A stretch of DNA of 64,000 nt, taken from Talinum fruticosum (Eukaryota; Streptophyta; Magnoliopsida; Caryophyllales; Talinaceae). Position numbers and translations under genes: made by a program. The notes beneath the pieces were generated by a model, which was given only the letters and a program-made list of their open reading frames with translations, had not been told where the DNA came from and did no database searches. Shown piece after piece: positions 1 through 11,300 of this stretch. The stretch is taken from contig JAITYX010000032.1 of NCBI GenBank assembly GCA_021018815.1, forward strand, positions 6,537,501 to 6,601,500, given 5' to 3'. Every line of letters starts with the position of its first letter. Within the stretch, counting starts at the first letter, position 1.

Positions 1-1140
1 TGCCACTAACCCCAAGCAAGATTCTCCCACTCTTCCCATAACACCGTTTCCATTTTCCCCCTTTTCTCTCCACTAGATCCTAGGTTTTTCCCCTCTCTCT
101 CTTCACTTCTAAATAATTTAGAGTATTCCAAATATCAATCTCAAAATAATTTTAAAAATTTTGAAATAAATAATAATATACTTGATAATATCAATTTTAT
201 GTTACAAAATATTTTTTTAGGTAAAACAGGGATCGTTATATTAATTAAGTTTAACTAGTCCGAAAATATTACGCGGAAAATTAGAGAACCATACAAATTC
301 ATCACTCGTAAGAGGTGATTTAGCAAGTAAATTGTTTTCAAGGATAGCATCGATCGAAACTCTTCGTCAAGTGGCTTTTGAAGTCATGAAATAACATTCA
401 ATGTATTTAGTATCGGTTATAGTTAAACTGATACGATTTTTAGAGGAATATTATAAATATATTTATACACTGACACTAAAAGTACAGTTAGAGAGAGCCA
501 TGCATGAGGCAATAAGGATTAAATTTTTTTAAGAGTAAATGTAAAAGGTGGGGGAGGACAAAAGGGGCATGCATGATGGTTAAGTTAGCTAGTAGCACTT
601 GATAGTTATTCTTCAAAGAATAAGCAGCTTTAATTTGGTTGTGGAGGGGCCATTTTGACTGATAATTGCCTCTTTCTTTTATGAATATTATGGATTATAT
701 CAATTATTAATTAACAAATTAAATTAAATTAAATTTACCACCAAAAAAAAAAAAAGCAAAACTTCTTTTACAAATAATCGTGATGTGCACTGTGCTTTAC
801 ACCTTTCCAAGGGAATATTTTGAATACCTTTTCTTGAGCCCTTTTGCTTCAACCTCCTCTCACTTTTCGTGTCTTATACTGCATGTGTGCATCATCAATA
901 ATTTAATTTAATTTCTTACAGTATATATTATATATACAACTTTTATTTTATTTTTTTATAATTGACTCGCCGATAACAAGATAAGCATACAAATGCCAAC
1001 AATATATGAGTAATAAGCCAAGATAATTAATTATTGGCCCATTTCGTAGGTTTTCAATTCCTGATTTAAATTTTTAGTTAAAATGATATCTTTGTATAAT
1101 ATCATAAGAACATTGTTAACTTAAAAGTTTAACTTTAAGA
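1..1140. other. AT-rich intergenic DNA, no gene seen
   Basis: No reading frame here has coding character, splice-linked homology or a recognisable domain. The DNA is AT-rich with short poly(A) and poly(T) runs, and the few open frames are short and of low complexity. Nothing specific can be assigned. Confidence 0.7.
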
Positions 1141-1395
1141 ATTATTGAATTTTAATATCTCAAACTTTGGGCCATGTTGCTTATAATATCCCGAACTATT
1201 GATTGACTCAGTAGCAACCCCATCTTTGACACTAATATTTTTTAATATCCAATACTTCAAAATTGGGACAATATTTAAGGTTAATTTTTCAAAGTATGAG
1301 ATATTAAAAAATATTAGTGTTAAAGATGGGATGTTACTGGATTTGAAATATTATAAAAAACATGACTTAAAGTTTAGAATATTAAAATTCAATAA
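1141..1395. repeat. Fold-back (hairpin) MITE-like element
   Basis: Two arms of about 105-118 bases are imperfect reverse complements of each other: the left arm is 1141-1258 and the right arm 1292-1395, around a loop of about 33 bases. The right arm repeats, inverted, the left arm's TTAATATCTCAAACTTTG block and its CATCTTTGACACTAATATTT block, with a few small indels. A long hairpin without coding capacity fits a fold-back MITE or a recent inverted duplication. No clear target-site duplication was found. The 75-aa open frame at 1199-1426 is a by-product of the hairpin. Confidence 0.7.
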
Positions 1396-3077
1396 CCATA
1401 AGTTTACATTTCAAAACACCCGTTAAATACTGACATATATACATTGTACAAGATATGGAGGATCAGAACTTATACAGCGTCCTCATAAGAGTATACATCT
1501 AGTGGAATTTGAACTCGGGCATTTTTAAAGATTGGTCAAAGGGAAATGCCTCAATTATGCATGCATGGAAATTAGGGCAAAGCTCGGCCTCTCTCTCTCT
1601 CTCTCTCTGATAGTGGGCAGTAGCACTGTGATTATGGAGGGTTGCTGCAAAGAAAGGGGATTGATCTCCAGAGGACAGGGAGGGCCAAAGCTTGCAAGTG
1701 GCCATCCAAAACAACACAGAGGAATTTGTTAGCTTTTTCTTCCCCTTACTTCTAACTACTTTGAAAAATATGACATTTTCAATATATATATAGAGAGAGT
1801 CTCCACAAGAGAGAGGGGAATTAGAGGGATAGGCAGACTAGTCTATTTCATTTACCCGCTATTTAGGGACCACTAATTACCTAACCTAGCTGGCTAATTA
1901 CACAATTTAGATTAGAATTGCCCCTATCTACTACAATTATATAGCTACTATAGTGTAATCTATAGAAATTATTCAACGCAAAACGTGTTACTTCCATTCA
2001 TATAACTATATTATAAATTTAATCGTGGGTATCGCTTAACTCAACCTGGTAAAGTTTTTGACAGCTACTATCGGATACTTGAGTTTAAATCTTATTCACA
2101 CACTCAAAATATTATAAATAAAATGAATTTATAATCATTGTGATTGTATATGTAAAAGACTATGAAAATTGTATTTGATACCCTCATATTTTAACTATTT
2201 AATCCAAGTTGACGACAAAAGGTTGCAGTTTAAAGTTTGTCAAACTGTATAGAAGGGTATTTTTGGCTTAAAAGTTGGATCAAATGAAAACGGTGGCATG
2301 AAATATAATTTTTAAAAAAAACTGTTTATCTAATTTATACATTTAGTGGAAATCTTAGACTTCAGTGGTGGATACAAAAGTTTCATATATAACTACGTCC
2401 CATTTTTTAGTTTTCTGTATGTCATAAGTATTGATTGATTTTTATTGATGTCCACAATAAACCCTTGATGATTTGGGAATATGATTTACAATTATGGTTC
2501 GGATCAATGGTTTACCCCTATTTGAATCGATCAAAGTAAACCTATTCACATTTTAAATCTCCCGAATTTATACTAAAATAAGTTATTCTTGTAAATATAG
2601 AACACAACTCAAGCCTAAAGCACATTGTCATATTTTTCCCCTATTATAACAAAATTAATGGGACATCACAAATTAAACATTTGGGGACTTGTTGGAGTGT
2701 TCTACCAAACTGGCTCAAATGGCCCATCCATGGCTATAATTATCTTTTATGTGATGAACATGAGATTAACATTTTATGTATAGCTTTTCTAATCTGCATT
2801 ATAAGCCAACGTAAAACATATAGGCCATTAATCCTAGCTACTTAGTCATGGATAACTTATAATACCTTCGAAGTCGAAGAGTTTATGCTAAAAAAGTACC
2901 ATTAAATATTTTAAAATATTATTAAAACTTTTTTCAGTTAAAAATGTTGTTTGAATCTATTTTAAAATAATAAAATATATTCTCAGTTGGGGTTGGATGG
3001 GTTTGGAGATGCAGAGTAGGGGTTGTTTTAGTAAGGGGTGGGTGGGGTTTTGAGGGAGGATTCCTCCAAACAACAGC
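1396..3077. other. Intergenic DNA with a short (CT)n tract
   Basis: No supported gene. There is a CT microsatellite at about 1590-1608 and otherwise AT-rich sequence. Overlapping opposite-strand frames at 1499-1732 arise from the CT tract and have no recognisable protein content. A weak tRNA-SINE-like stretch near 2025-2110 is too degenerate to call. Confidence 0.6.
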
Positions 3078-3959
3078 TTAGAAACCTAATCAATTTTTTT
3101 TTTTGATAAAAAGAGAAATTCTATTAATAAAAAGTCATACGGTATCTACAGAGATAATTCTCCAACAAGAATAAATCTAAAATAACAAAACAGATCTCTA
3201 TTTCAACAAAGTTAATGGTAAATATACTTCCGCTTGCCTCCATACTTGTAGCATTAACTCGGCCACAAACCGTGTTCGTCGACTTCAATATGTCTTTCGT
3301 GAACATCGGTGAGTTATTGTATAAATTCATAAAATAGATGTTTGTGTGATATAATAGATCCAATCGAAGGAAATATCACTTTGATCGAGCCATATGAAAT
3401 TCTGTTGTTGAATCATTCTTAATCAAAATCAATGAAACTAATTGATAAAAATATCAAAAATATACTATCCAATCGAATCAACAATCTAAAACTTGCACGT
3501 ATTAGCATGAGAAATAACTCACACAAAGGTAAGAAATAAGACTCTCACAAGAAGGACGAAACTTTAATTCTCACAAGAAGGAGAGAAACTCTAACTCGAC
3601 AAGAATGAGAGAAACCCCTAACTTTCACAAAAGGAGAGAAACCAAACTCTCACAAAAAGAGAGAAATCCTAACTCTCACAAGAAGGAGATAAACCCTAGC
3701 TCTCACAAAAGGAGAGAAACCAAACTCTCACAAAAAGAGAGAAATCCTAACTCTCACAAGAAGGAGATAAACCCTAGCTCTCACAAAAAGGAGAGAAAAT
3801 TTATTGGAAAGAAAATAATAATACCTTTGGATCTTGATTCGATCGAAGAAATTGAGTAAAAGGGGCTTACCACTCGGCTGAAACTAGGTCGAGTAGTACC
3901 CCAACAATCTAGAAAAGTGAAAAGAATAGAAGATATAGAATTAGAAACATAATCAATTT
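3078..3959 (-). mobile_element. Non-LTR retroposon with target-site duplications
   Basis: A 19-base direct repeat with one mismatch flanks this segment: TTAGAAACCTAATCAATTT at 3078-3096 and the matching copy at 3941-3959. Just inside the left copy is a poly(T) run at 3097-3104, which is a poly(A) tail when read on the minus strand. Long target-site duplications plus a terminal poly(A) tail are the signature of target-primed reverse transcription by LINE machinery. The body of about 845 bases carries a tandem repeat at 3545-3800 and no reverse transcriptase frame, so it is probably a non-autonomous or internally deleted element. A similar 3' end occurs at 33285-33345. Confidence 0.72.
3545..3800. 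repeat. 26-bp tandem repeat with 78-bp higher-order unit
   Basis: A unit close to CTCACAAGAAGGAGAGAAAC is repeated in tandem. In the right half, every third unit is nearly identical: the GGAGAGAAACCAAACTC block recurs at 3633 and 3711, exactly 78 bases apart. This is a higher-order period of three 26-base units. Because 78 is divisible by three, the array stays open as a lysine- and serine-rich frame at 3605-3859. That frame is a property of the repeat rather than evidence of a gene. The array lies inside the retroposon at 3078-3959. Confidence 0.8.
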
Positions 3960-4949
3960 AACTAAAATAAAGATGGAAAAATTTAACGAGTTGAGGTTAA
4001 ATCAATATATTTATACGATTTATCGTAGGAGTTATTGTGATTACCATGGTTGTCATTTTGCGATAACCACTATATATGCGCACTTTTATTTATCCGGGAT
4101 TGTAATTTCATCCCATTTAAGGAGTTTTGGGGTAAAGACAGGATGTTTCTCATAAACTATTTCAAGTAAAATAGTTTCTTTTGAGTTAGAAAAAGAGGAC
4201 TTGAATATTTTGTGTTAAGGTTTGTAAACATCAGTCTAAAATAAAATTTATACATAATCGCAAAGTTTTTAAAATCATAAAATTCGTCACCTTGTATGTG
4301 AACATCTAATTTTAACGATTCAATTGTCATTGGACAGGTAAGATCAACTGGAAAATCTAGATAGCAATTGAAGAAAACTGGACCATTACAAATGTTAGTA
4401 TGAATCATAGCTAATAAAGAGGACTTATATTTTTTTAATCATTTGTCTCTAAAAGCCATATAAATAAGGGAATTAATTTCTTTTCGAACAAAAAGTTTAA
4501 CAACAACTTGAACAAGACCTATATGCATGAATTTATAATTTGCCTTTAAATGATTATTAATAGACTCATGTTTGATTAATGAAATTGTTTGTAGACCATT
4601 TTGTAAACTAATAATTTGTTAATGAGTTTTGACTGAATAAATAGTGGAAAAATAAAATATACCTATTTTGTAAATTGTCTCAGAGCTTGACTTTAGGTAT
4701 AATCCAATTATACATATGTGTGTATATATATATATATATATGGCCAACAAAACAATATACCAAACTACAATTTAGGCACTTTAGATTAAGATGTAGAAAT
4801 CTTCTTTAGCCAACTTCAAAACTATAAACTCCTCCATAAAAGAGTTAAAATTTGTCAATAGTTATCATTTATCATTCTTTTCAACATATCCTTCAATTAT
4901 TCATTTACTATTTGAACTTTTACTTACATTTATTATTCAGTTATCTACA
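3960..4949. other. AT-rich intergenic DNA with TA microsatellite
   Basis: No gene seen. A TG/TA microsatellite lies at about 4719-4742. Short open frames on both strands have no domain content. Confidence 0.65.
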
Positions 4950-6070
4950 CAAATTCATCAGCAATTAGTAAAATTTATTACAAATAATCAGCATATTCAT
5001 CAATATAATTTATTATTAACTCATCAACCAAACAAATATTAATTAGTAAAATTAGTAAGTTCATCAATAAAAATCAACAAAATTAACACATTTATCTTAA
5101 GATGGATAAATTCATAATTTATAAGAGAATATTCATCAGTGTTAATACATGCCATATTCATCCCATTAAAATTTACATATTCATCAAAAGAAATACATGT
5201 ATTCAATGTGAAATATCAAATAATCAAATATTCATTATTAAAATTTTAAAATTCATCAAGCAACTTGATTTAGTAGAAAAATATATCAACAATAGTAAAT
5301 ATTCATAACGAAAAATTGGCAAATTCATAAGTGAAATTTGTACATTCATCAAAATATATAATTTCGGTCTCTAATTAAGACGAAAATTTATTTTGGTCTC
5401 TAAATTTAGTCTCCATTTTACTCAGATATTGTCGATCTCTAACTTGGTTGCAAATATAGTTTACTTCATATTTCGGTCGCAAATATTGGTCTCAAATTGA
5501 GACGCTACTTTCCGGTATCTAAAATAATTTAGAGACCGATTTTTTTTCCGGTCTCTAAATCCGGTCGCAAATGGGTCGAAGTTTTGTAGTGATAATGCAC
5601 ATTCAATATGAAATAGTTTAAATACATAAAAATTGATGAACACTCATTACTGAGACTTAAAAATTCAACAAAGAAAAAATATATTTTATTTGTATAAAAA
5701 GTTACAAAAATTCACCAAATTTTGCTTAATATTCATCATAAACGAAATTCCAATTCTCCTTAATTTAATCTCTTACGCACTTTCATCAATCAAATTAATA
5801 CATTTATGAAATCAATCTACTAAGAACTCATGGCTTTCATTGGTTTGTTGCTTGCATAAATTCAACAACAATCAGTAAATATTCATCACTAAAATTTTCA
5901 AGCAAAAAAGAATTCATTAATAAAAGTTAAAAATTCATCAAAATAAAAGAAATGTTCATCATTATAAAAAAAATAGAGAGTTTAAATTATATCTCGAATA
6001 AAAAAAGTCGTAAAAAACGAGGAATTATTTTCTTCAACTCTCTTGATGCATCATACACAAAAATATTCAT
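4950..6070. repeat. Degenerate array of TTCATCA-type motifs
   Basis: The heptamer TTCATCA and close variants (ATTCATCAA, TTCAACAA) recur dozens of times over about 1.1 kb at irregular spacing, embedded in AT-rich sequence. The array continues on both sides of the CACTA-like end at 5355-5591, suggesting that the transposon fragment landed in a pre-existing repeat. No coding function is visible. Confidence 0.6.
5355..5591 (-). mobile_element. CACTA (En/Spm) transposon end, fragment
   Basis: Read on the minus strand from 5591, the segment begins CACTACAAAAC, the typical terminal motif of CACTA superfamily DNA transposons. It then carries repeated GAGACCG / CGGTCTC / GGTCGCAAAT motifs in both orientations (5380-5560), which look like the subterminal repeats bound by CACTA transposases. 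No partner end starting CACTA was found to the left and no transposase frame is present. It appears to be a solo end or heavily deleted copy. Confidence 0.65.
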
Positions 6071-6635
6071 CACTTAAATTTAAGAATTACAAAAAATAAT
6101 AGAGAAGCAAAATTTTATTTAGAGAAATTTAAATTAATAAAAATAAAAAAATATTAATATTTAACTATAATTTTCAGAATCAACTGAAATGAAATATAAA
6201 AATAAAATTAATTTACTCAATAAAGTTTAGATTGGTGCGACTGTGCATCCGTCGCCGTCATATAATAATCTTCAATAAATTGTGGCGCCTCCCGCAAAGC
6301 CAACAAGTTCCTAACCCTCGATTGTTGGAATAGCATGCTTGTAGCGTCTCTCGCTTGTATTAGGTTCAATCTCCATAATTCATTAGTTGATGAGCTCAAT
6401 GGTGCTATATCTTACGACTATTGTCACCATCCGAAAAGGTAAGTAGTGGTAAGCGGAAAAATCTACGTGTATGGGTGGACGACCTGGCAAATGGTATTGA
6501 TGAAACCAATAAGAGACTCGGAGAGATAGAGGGGGTTAAAGAGAGAAGAAGATCATTTCTAATGAAAGATAGTTCACATGTTGAGTTTTTAAATGCTGAT
6601 TTTTCTTTTTTATTTTTAAGTGAGACCATACATTA
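6071..6635. other. Intergenic DNA, no supported gene
   Basis: Short open frames on both strands (about 6217-6636) overlap each other and show no recognisable protein signature. Nothing further can be assigned. Confidence 0.55.
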
Positions 6636-6790
6636 GAGATTTGGCAAAAGCCGACCTAATTCGAAAACCCAAGCCGAACCCGCCCGAAATTTATGGGTTT
6701 TGGACACGATTTTCTCGACTCGAACCCGAAAAAGCCGAACCCAAAAACCCGAAAATTAGCGTGTCAAATCCAACCCGAACTCGTTCGACC
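6636..6790. repeat. Degenerate (A)CCCGAA-rich repeat
   Basis: The block repeats AACCCGAA / GAACCCG variants about ten times in 150 bases and is far richer in GC than its surroundings. The same composition recurs at 7715-7840, 36715-37010, 39070-39230, 40975-41190 and 42820-43050, implying a dispersed repeat family. The 74-aa and 110-aa open frames here come from the repeat. Confidence 0.55.
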
Positions 6791-8119
6791 TTTTGGACCA
6801 AGGCAATCAAAACAACAATTTTATCTTTGTGGTTTGTTGATTGAATGTTTTATGCACATTATATGGTTTTTCTTTCACTTTATCACTCTTTTAATAGTAG
6901 TTGTTTATTATATCACATTATTTGGAGAGACGTTGTATATTTATCGTAATCATTTACAAATGAAGACTAATACTATTTCATTCCTCAACTTCTTTTTCAT
7001 AAAAAAATATTTTATACATAGTTAATTTCAATAAAAATAGATCTAGATTCAAATGGTGGGATATATTAAAAATGCTAAAAGTGCACAAGTTATACTTATG
7101 TTTTTTTGGTGAAGTAAATATACCTAGTCACATCTTAAATAATATACTTTTGTTTTGTAGAAATAATATTACTATAATAATATAAAATTTTGATGTTATA
7201 ATTAAAAATAATAATTTTATTTTATTATAAATCTCTAATTCTTATTTATTTAAAATTTTTTAGTTGTATCCGAACCATAGCTCCTAGGATGGGTAATGGG
7301 TTGGGTTAAAATAAAGTTAAATTTTTATAAGTGAATAAAATGGGTCGGTTACTCCTACCTAGGTCAACCATTTCTCAATGTGTTTTAAAACTCATTCATA
7401 TAAACATCTTTAGTATAATAAAATAGATGAAATAAATATTGGAACCTTAAACGAATCATTAACAAAATAAGTCATTATTATTCAACCTATCATTGACTTA
7501 ACCTTTCATTGATCTTATTTAAACGAGTCAAGCGGTCAAGCCACAATAGGGTTTTTACACAAATATCATAATGAATGTTTTGAATATTTTTTAATATTCT
7601 TTTTAGAAAATTCAAATACTATACTTTTTCATAGAACTTTGGGCAATTTTAAACAAAAATATGTTGAATTTTTATAATTAAAAAAAGAAAAATGAGTGAT
7701 TAAAAAGGGGAACTTAACCCGTTGAGTTAGCTCGAAACCTTTATAACACGATATACGACCGTCCGAATTTTATCCAAAGCCAAAATACCCCGACCCGTAA
7801 ACCCGACCCGTATTTAACTCGTCTCGCTCGAATTAATAGGTGTATAAAACTTTCTACTTCAAGGTGTTAGATATAAGAACTAAGATAATATATATATAGT
7901 TCAAAAATTAAAATAATAGGAGGTGAATCTTACCATTAGTTATAATAGTATAAAAAAATTAAAAAAATAGGTAAATTTAAACTACTTTTTGGACTAAATT
8001 AAAATAGGTTACTATTTTTTCGTGCCTTATTTGGGCAACCGCAAAAATCTAGTGCGGGCAACTACTATTTTTGGACTCGTTATGATGTCATAACCAAACG
8101 CGCCCTTCTCTAAAATACT
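6791..8119. other. Intergenic DNA upstream of the TBC gene
   Basis: AT-rich sequence with a second CCCGACCCG-rich block at about 7715-7840. At 8078-8091 there is an interrupted palindrome, TTATGA-TG-TCATAA, enclosing a bZIP-like TGATGTCA core. It lies about 275 bases before the TBC start codon and could be a promoter element. No clear TATA box was identified. Confidence 0.45.
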
Positions 8120-8209
8120 CCCATCTTTTTCTTTGCTTTTGCTTATACCCCTCTCTTTTCTTCTCAACGAAGGGGATTAAAATCACAAAAAGAAAAAAAG
8201 ACAAAAAAA

Positions 8210-8365
8210 AGGGGGAAAGGGGGAGAGGAGAGAGAGAGAGTGAGAGAGGGAAATCGAACGGAATTCAGGCGCCGAGACGAAAAATCCACCAAGCGATTTT
8301 CTCTCTCTCAAAACAATTCAGACGGAAAACAATCCAATTCAATCTCTCTCTCATCTTCTTCTACA
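8210..8365 (+). promoter_or_regulatory. GA-rich 5'UTR of the TBC gene
   Basis: A purine tract (GGGGGAGAGG followed by (GA)n at about 8218-8248) precedes the start codon. GA-rich leaders are common in plants and are bound by BBR/BPC GAGA-binding factors. The transcription start is not visible directly, so the UTR extent is inferred. Confidence 0.45.
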
Positions 8366-11300
8366 ATGAGCGAAACCGAGTCGTATGATTCATCCGATGA
8401 TGCTGATTACGCCGCCTCTCAGCAACAAGTAACTGTTCTTTCCCCTCAATTTCTGATGGGAATCATTTAAAACATTCGTTTGATCGTAGTTTCTCATTTT
8501 CGCGTAATTCTGGGTTAGAATGCTGTTGTTTAATGGCGGATTTTGCTTGAATTTTCAAATTTGAGGCGGAAATTTGAATGATCATACCCCAATTTTGTAA
8601 TGGAAGTTTTTTTTTGTTTTTGGTTGTGGTTGATTGTTGTAAATAGGGTTCGCAGAGAATAATAGGGAGTGATAGTAGCAAAATGAATGAGCCAGATGGT
8701 GGGGAAGTTGTGTATATGAAAGATAACGTCTCGATTCATCCTACTCAGTACATGTCTGAGAGGATTAGTGGGAGATTGAAGTTGCTCAAACAAGACGATT
8801 CCCTTTTTATGGTAAGAATTTTGTTGCAATTTTTGTTAAATCCTGGGAAATTCATCGTTACGCTTGATGATTGTTCATGGTATGATCTCTTGATGATGTT
8901 GGCTTGCCTTAGATGTGGTTTCCGTACAAAGGGCAAAACACAAATACCCGGCTTTCTGAAAGAGGTGAATCCTTACTGTTACTAGACTCTGTATGCTGTA
9001 GATATGGCTTTAGTGATTAACGTAACTATTCTTACAATTTGAATTCCATGATTATTAGATAAATTCTCATATTGCTTTTTATCTATTAATTATGATTATG
9101 ATATCTTTATCCAACTTGATGGTTGCCCTTAGCGTGCATAGTGATGCTTTGATAGTTGAATAAGAATGCGAGTGGATAGAAGTGATTCCTTCAGAGGGAA
9201 GGCCCATTTCAGTGGAAGAAACCTAATTTATATTAGTGTGATGAAATGATTGAAGATTTGGACTATTAGCTATGATGAGTTGATCTTTCTTCTACATTAA
9301 TCTTTCTTCTTTCATAGAAAGAGAGTTCATAATTGGGCTTTAAGTGATATAATTTTAGTTTTGAAATCGATGTGGATTTATTGCAGCATCTATAATTTGA
9401 TATTGCCCGCCTCTTAGGCAGCCCTTACCTCTCCCCCTCCCATGGTACTTGGACTATAGTGGACTTAAGCTAAACACCTCAGGAAACTTTCGTCAACTTA
9501 TTTGTCTGTGGAATAGTAGGCAGTCAATGATTTTTAAATTAGGCTTGAATAGACACAACCTCTTGGCTGCTGCATTTGCATCGTTTTTCTGATTCTGCCT
9601 CACCTTGCCTCTGTAGGGCTCGGGTTTATGATCTTGGTGCTGTATTTTCCATTCCGCTGCTCTGTATTATCCTAAATTTGCTCATACTAACTCATTATTT
9701 ACTGATTTTTTCATGCAGATAGAAATCTCTATACAATAAAGCCACTGCCGATTACTGACGTGAGGTCCATCCGTAGACACACTCCAGCGCTTGGCTGGCA
9801 GTATGTCATTGTTGTGCTGTCATCAGGTAAGACTCTTCTGCGTAGAAACTGACACATGGAGCCCATTAAGAGAATTGTGTATAAGCATGGTTTCCCAATT
9901 CAGTTTCATGTTCTTTTCTTGTATTTTTTTTATTTTATTGTTGAGATCAGCCCGGTATACTAATAGACATGTTTTATTTCAAAGTATGCGTTGTGTATGG
10001 GTGCAATGTATTGACTGCTATCATACTTTGGTCACAATTCATGATGAAGTTGCTGCGGTTCAAAGTGCTTAACTGCTATTTACTAGTTAGTATGAGTCAA
10101 GTACTGAAGGCGAGTCTTTTGTGTTACTTTTGATCAAAAAGAAAAGTAAGAGGCTAAAGACCATTTGAAGGCGTAGAAAATACCAGCACAATGTCTCAAG
10201 GATTGCTGGATTAAGAGTCTGTATTTTTGGAATAATGGCGAGTTTAGACGTCTTTTATGCAGCGTAGATTTTGACACTTAAGTCTATTTGTGCTTCATGT
10301 ACAGTTTCTCCATAGGATGCATCCTTGGCTCCCACCTCCCTGATTTCTTGATTATAATATTTTTCCTCAATCCCCTCCTCTACCCAAAAACAAAAAAAAA
10401 ACCCCGAAATAAGGGATCCTCAGCGAAGTGTGTTTTCGACAGGACTTGCATTTCCTCCTCTTTATTTCTACAATGGCGGAGTTAAGGAGTTCCTTGCCAC
10501 CATCAAGCAACATGTTTCTCTAGTGAGGTCAGTGTTTCTTGATTATATTTTGCTCTAATTAATTCACATTGTTGTTCTGATAATGACCAGATAGAATAGT
10601 ATGTGGATGCCCTCATAACTTTCTAGAATGATTTTATAACCATCTAGGATGATGTTTTAAAAAGTATAGCGCAGTCAGTGGAACCATTTTGTAGATTTTG
10701 AAATGTGCTTCCAAAAAGGGCATTGGGGCTGTACAGAATACTCTTATGACTATTTAGAATGATCTTAGAACACCCAAAAATCTTTTGATTGGTGAGAAGG
10801 AGCATACAATCGCCATTTAAATTGCTCAAACATTTTTCCAAAAACCCCAAAAATCATGAGTGATAGCCTTTCATTTCATGGATCCAAATATCTGACTCTA
10901 ACCAATTTACCTAGAAAGCCTTTAATCTACCTAATTTTAGAGGATAAAAATATCTCTATTTTTCGCTATCTTGTAGATTCTGAATCATGATTTTAAAAAC
11001 CCTGAAAAATGGTTGTTATAGTGGGAGTAGCAGTAAAACTTATTAGAATGGTTCAAAAATGCCCTTAAATATTTTGCGCGTTAGCAGGAGAACATAGTCT
11101 CCATTTGACATCTCCTTGGATGTTTTTGTAAGAACTTTGAAAACCCAATATAACAGCCTTCCTTTTGGGTTCTAGAAAGGTTATCACCACTCTAAAACAT
11201 TTTGATGGATTGGGATGAGGACATAATCAACATTTGACTACATTTTTCTGAAAATCCTTATAATTATGCAAAATAACCTTCGTTTTAGGGGTCTCGACAG

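Noticed and set aside
2025..2110. tRNA gene or tRNA-derived SINE
   Set aside because: A-box and B-box similarity (CTTAACTCAACCTGGTAAAG, GAGTTTAAATC) is weak and no cloverleaf or tail can be built.
3605..3859. 84-aa Lys/Ser-rich protein
   Set aside because: It is the translation of a 78-base tandem array whose period is divisible by three.
8240..8365. Longer N-terminus of the TBC protein starting at 8240
   Set aside because: The codon at 8240 is GTG, not ATG, and lies in a GA-rich leader; the first ATG in frame is 8366.
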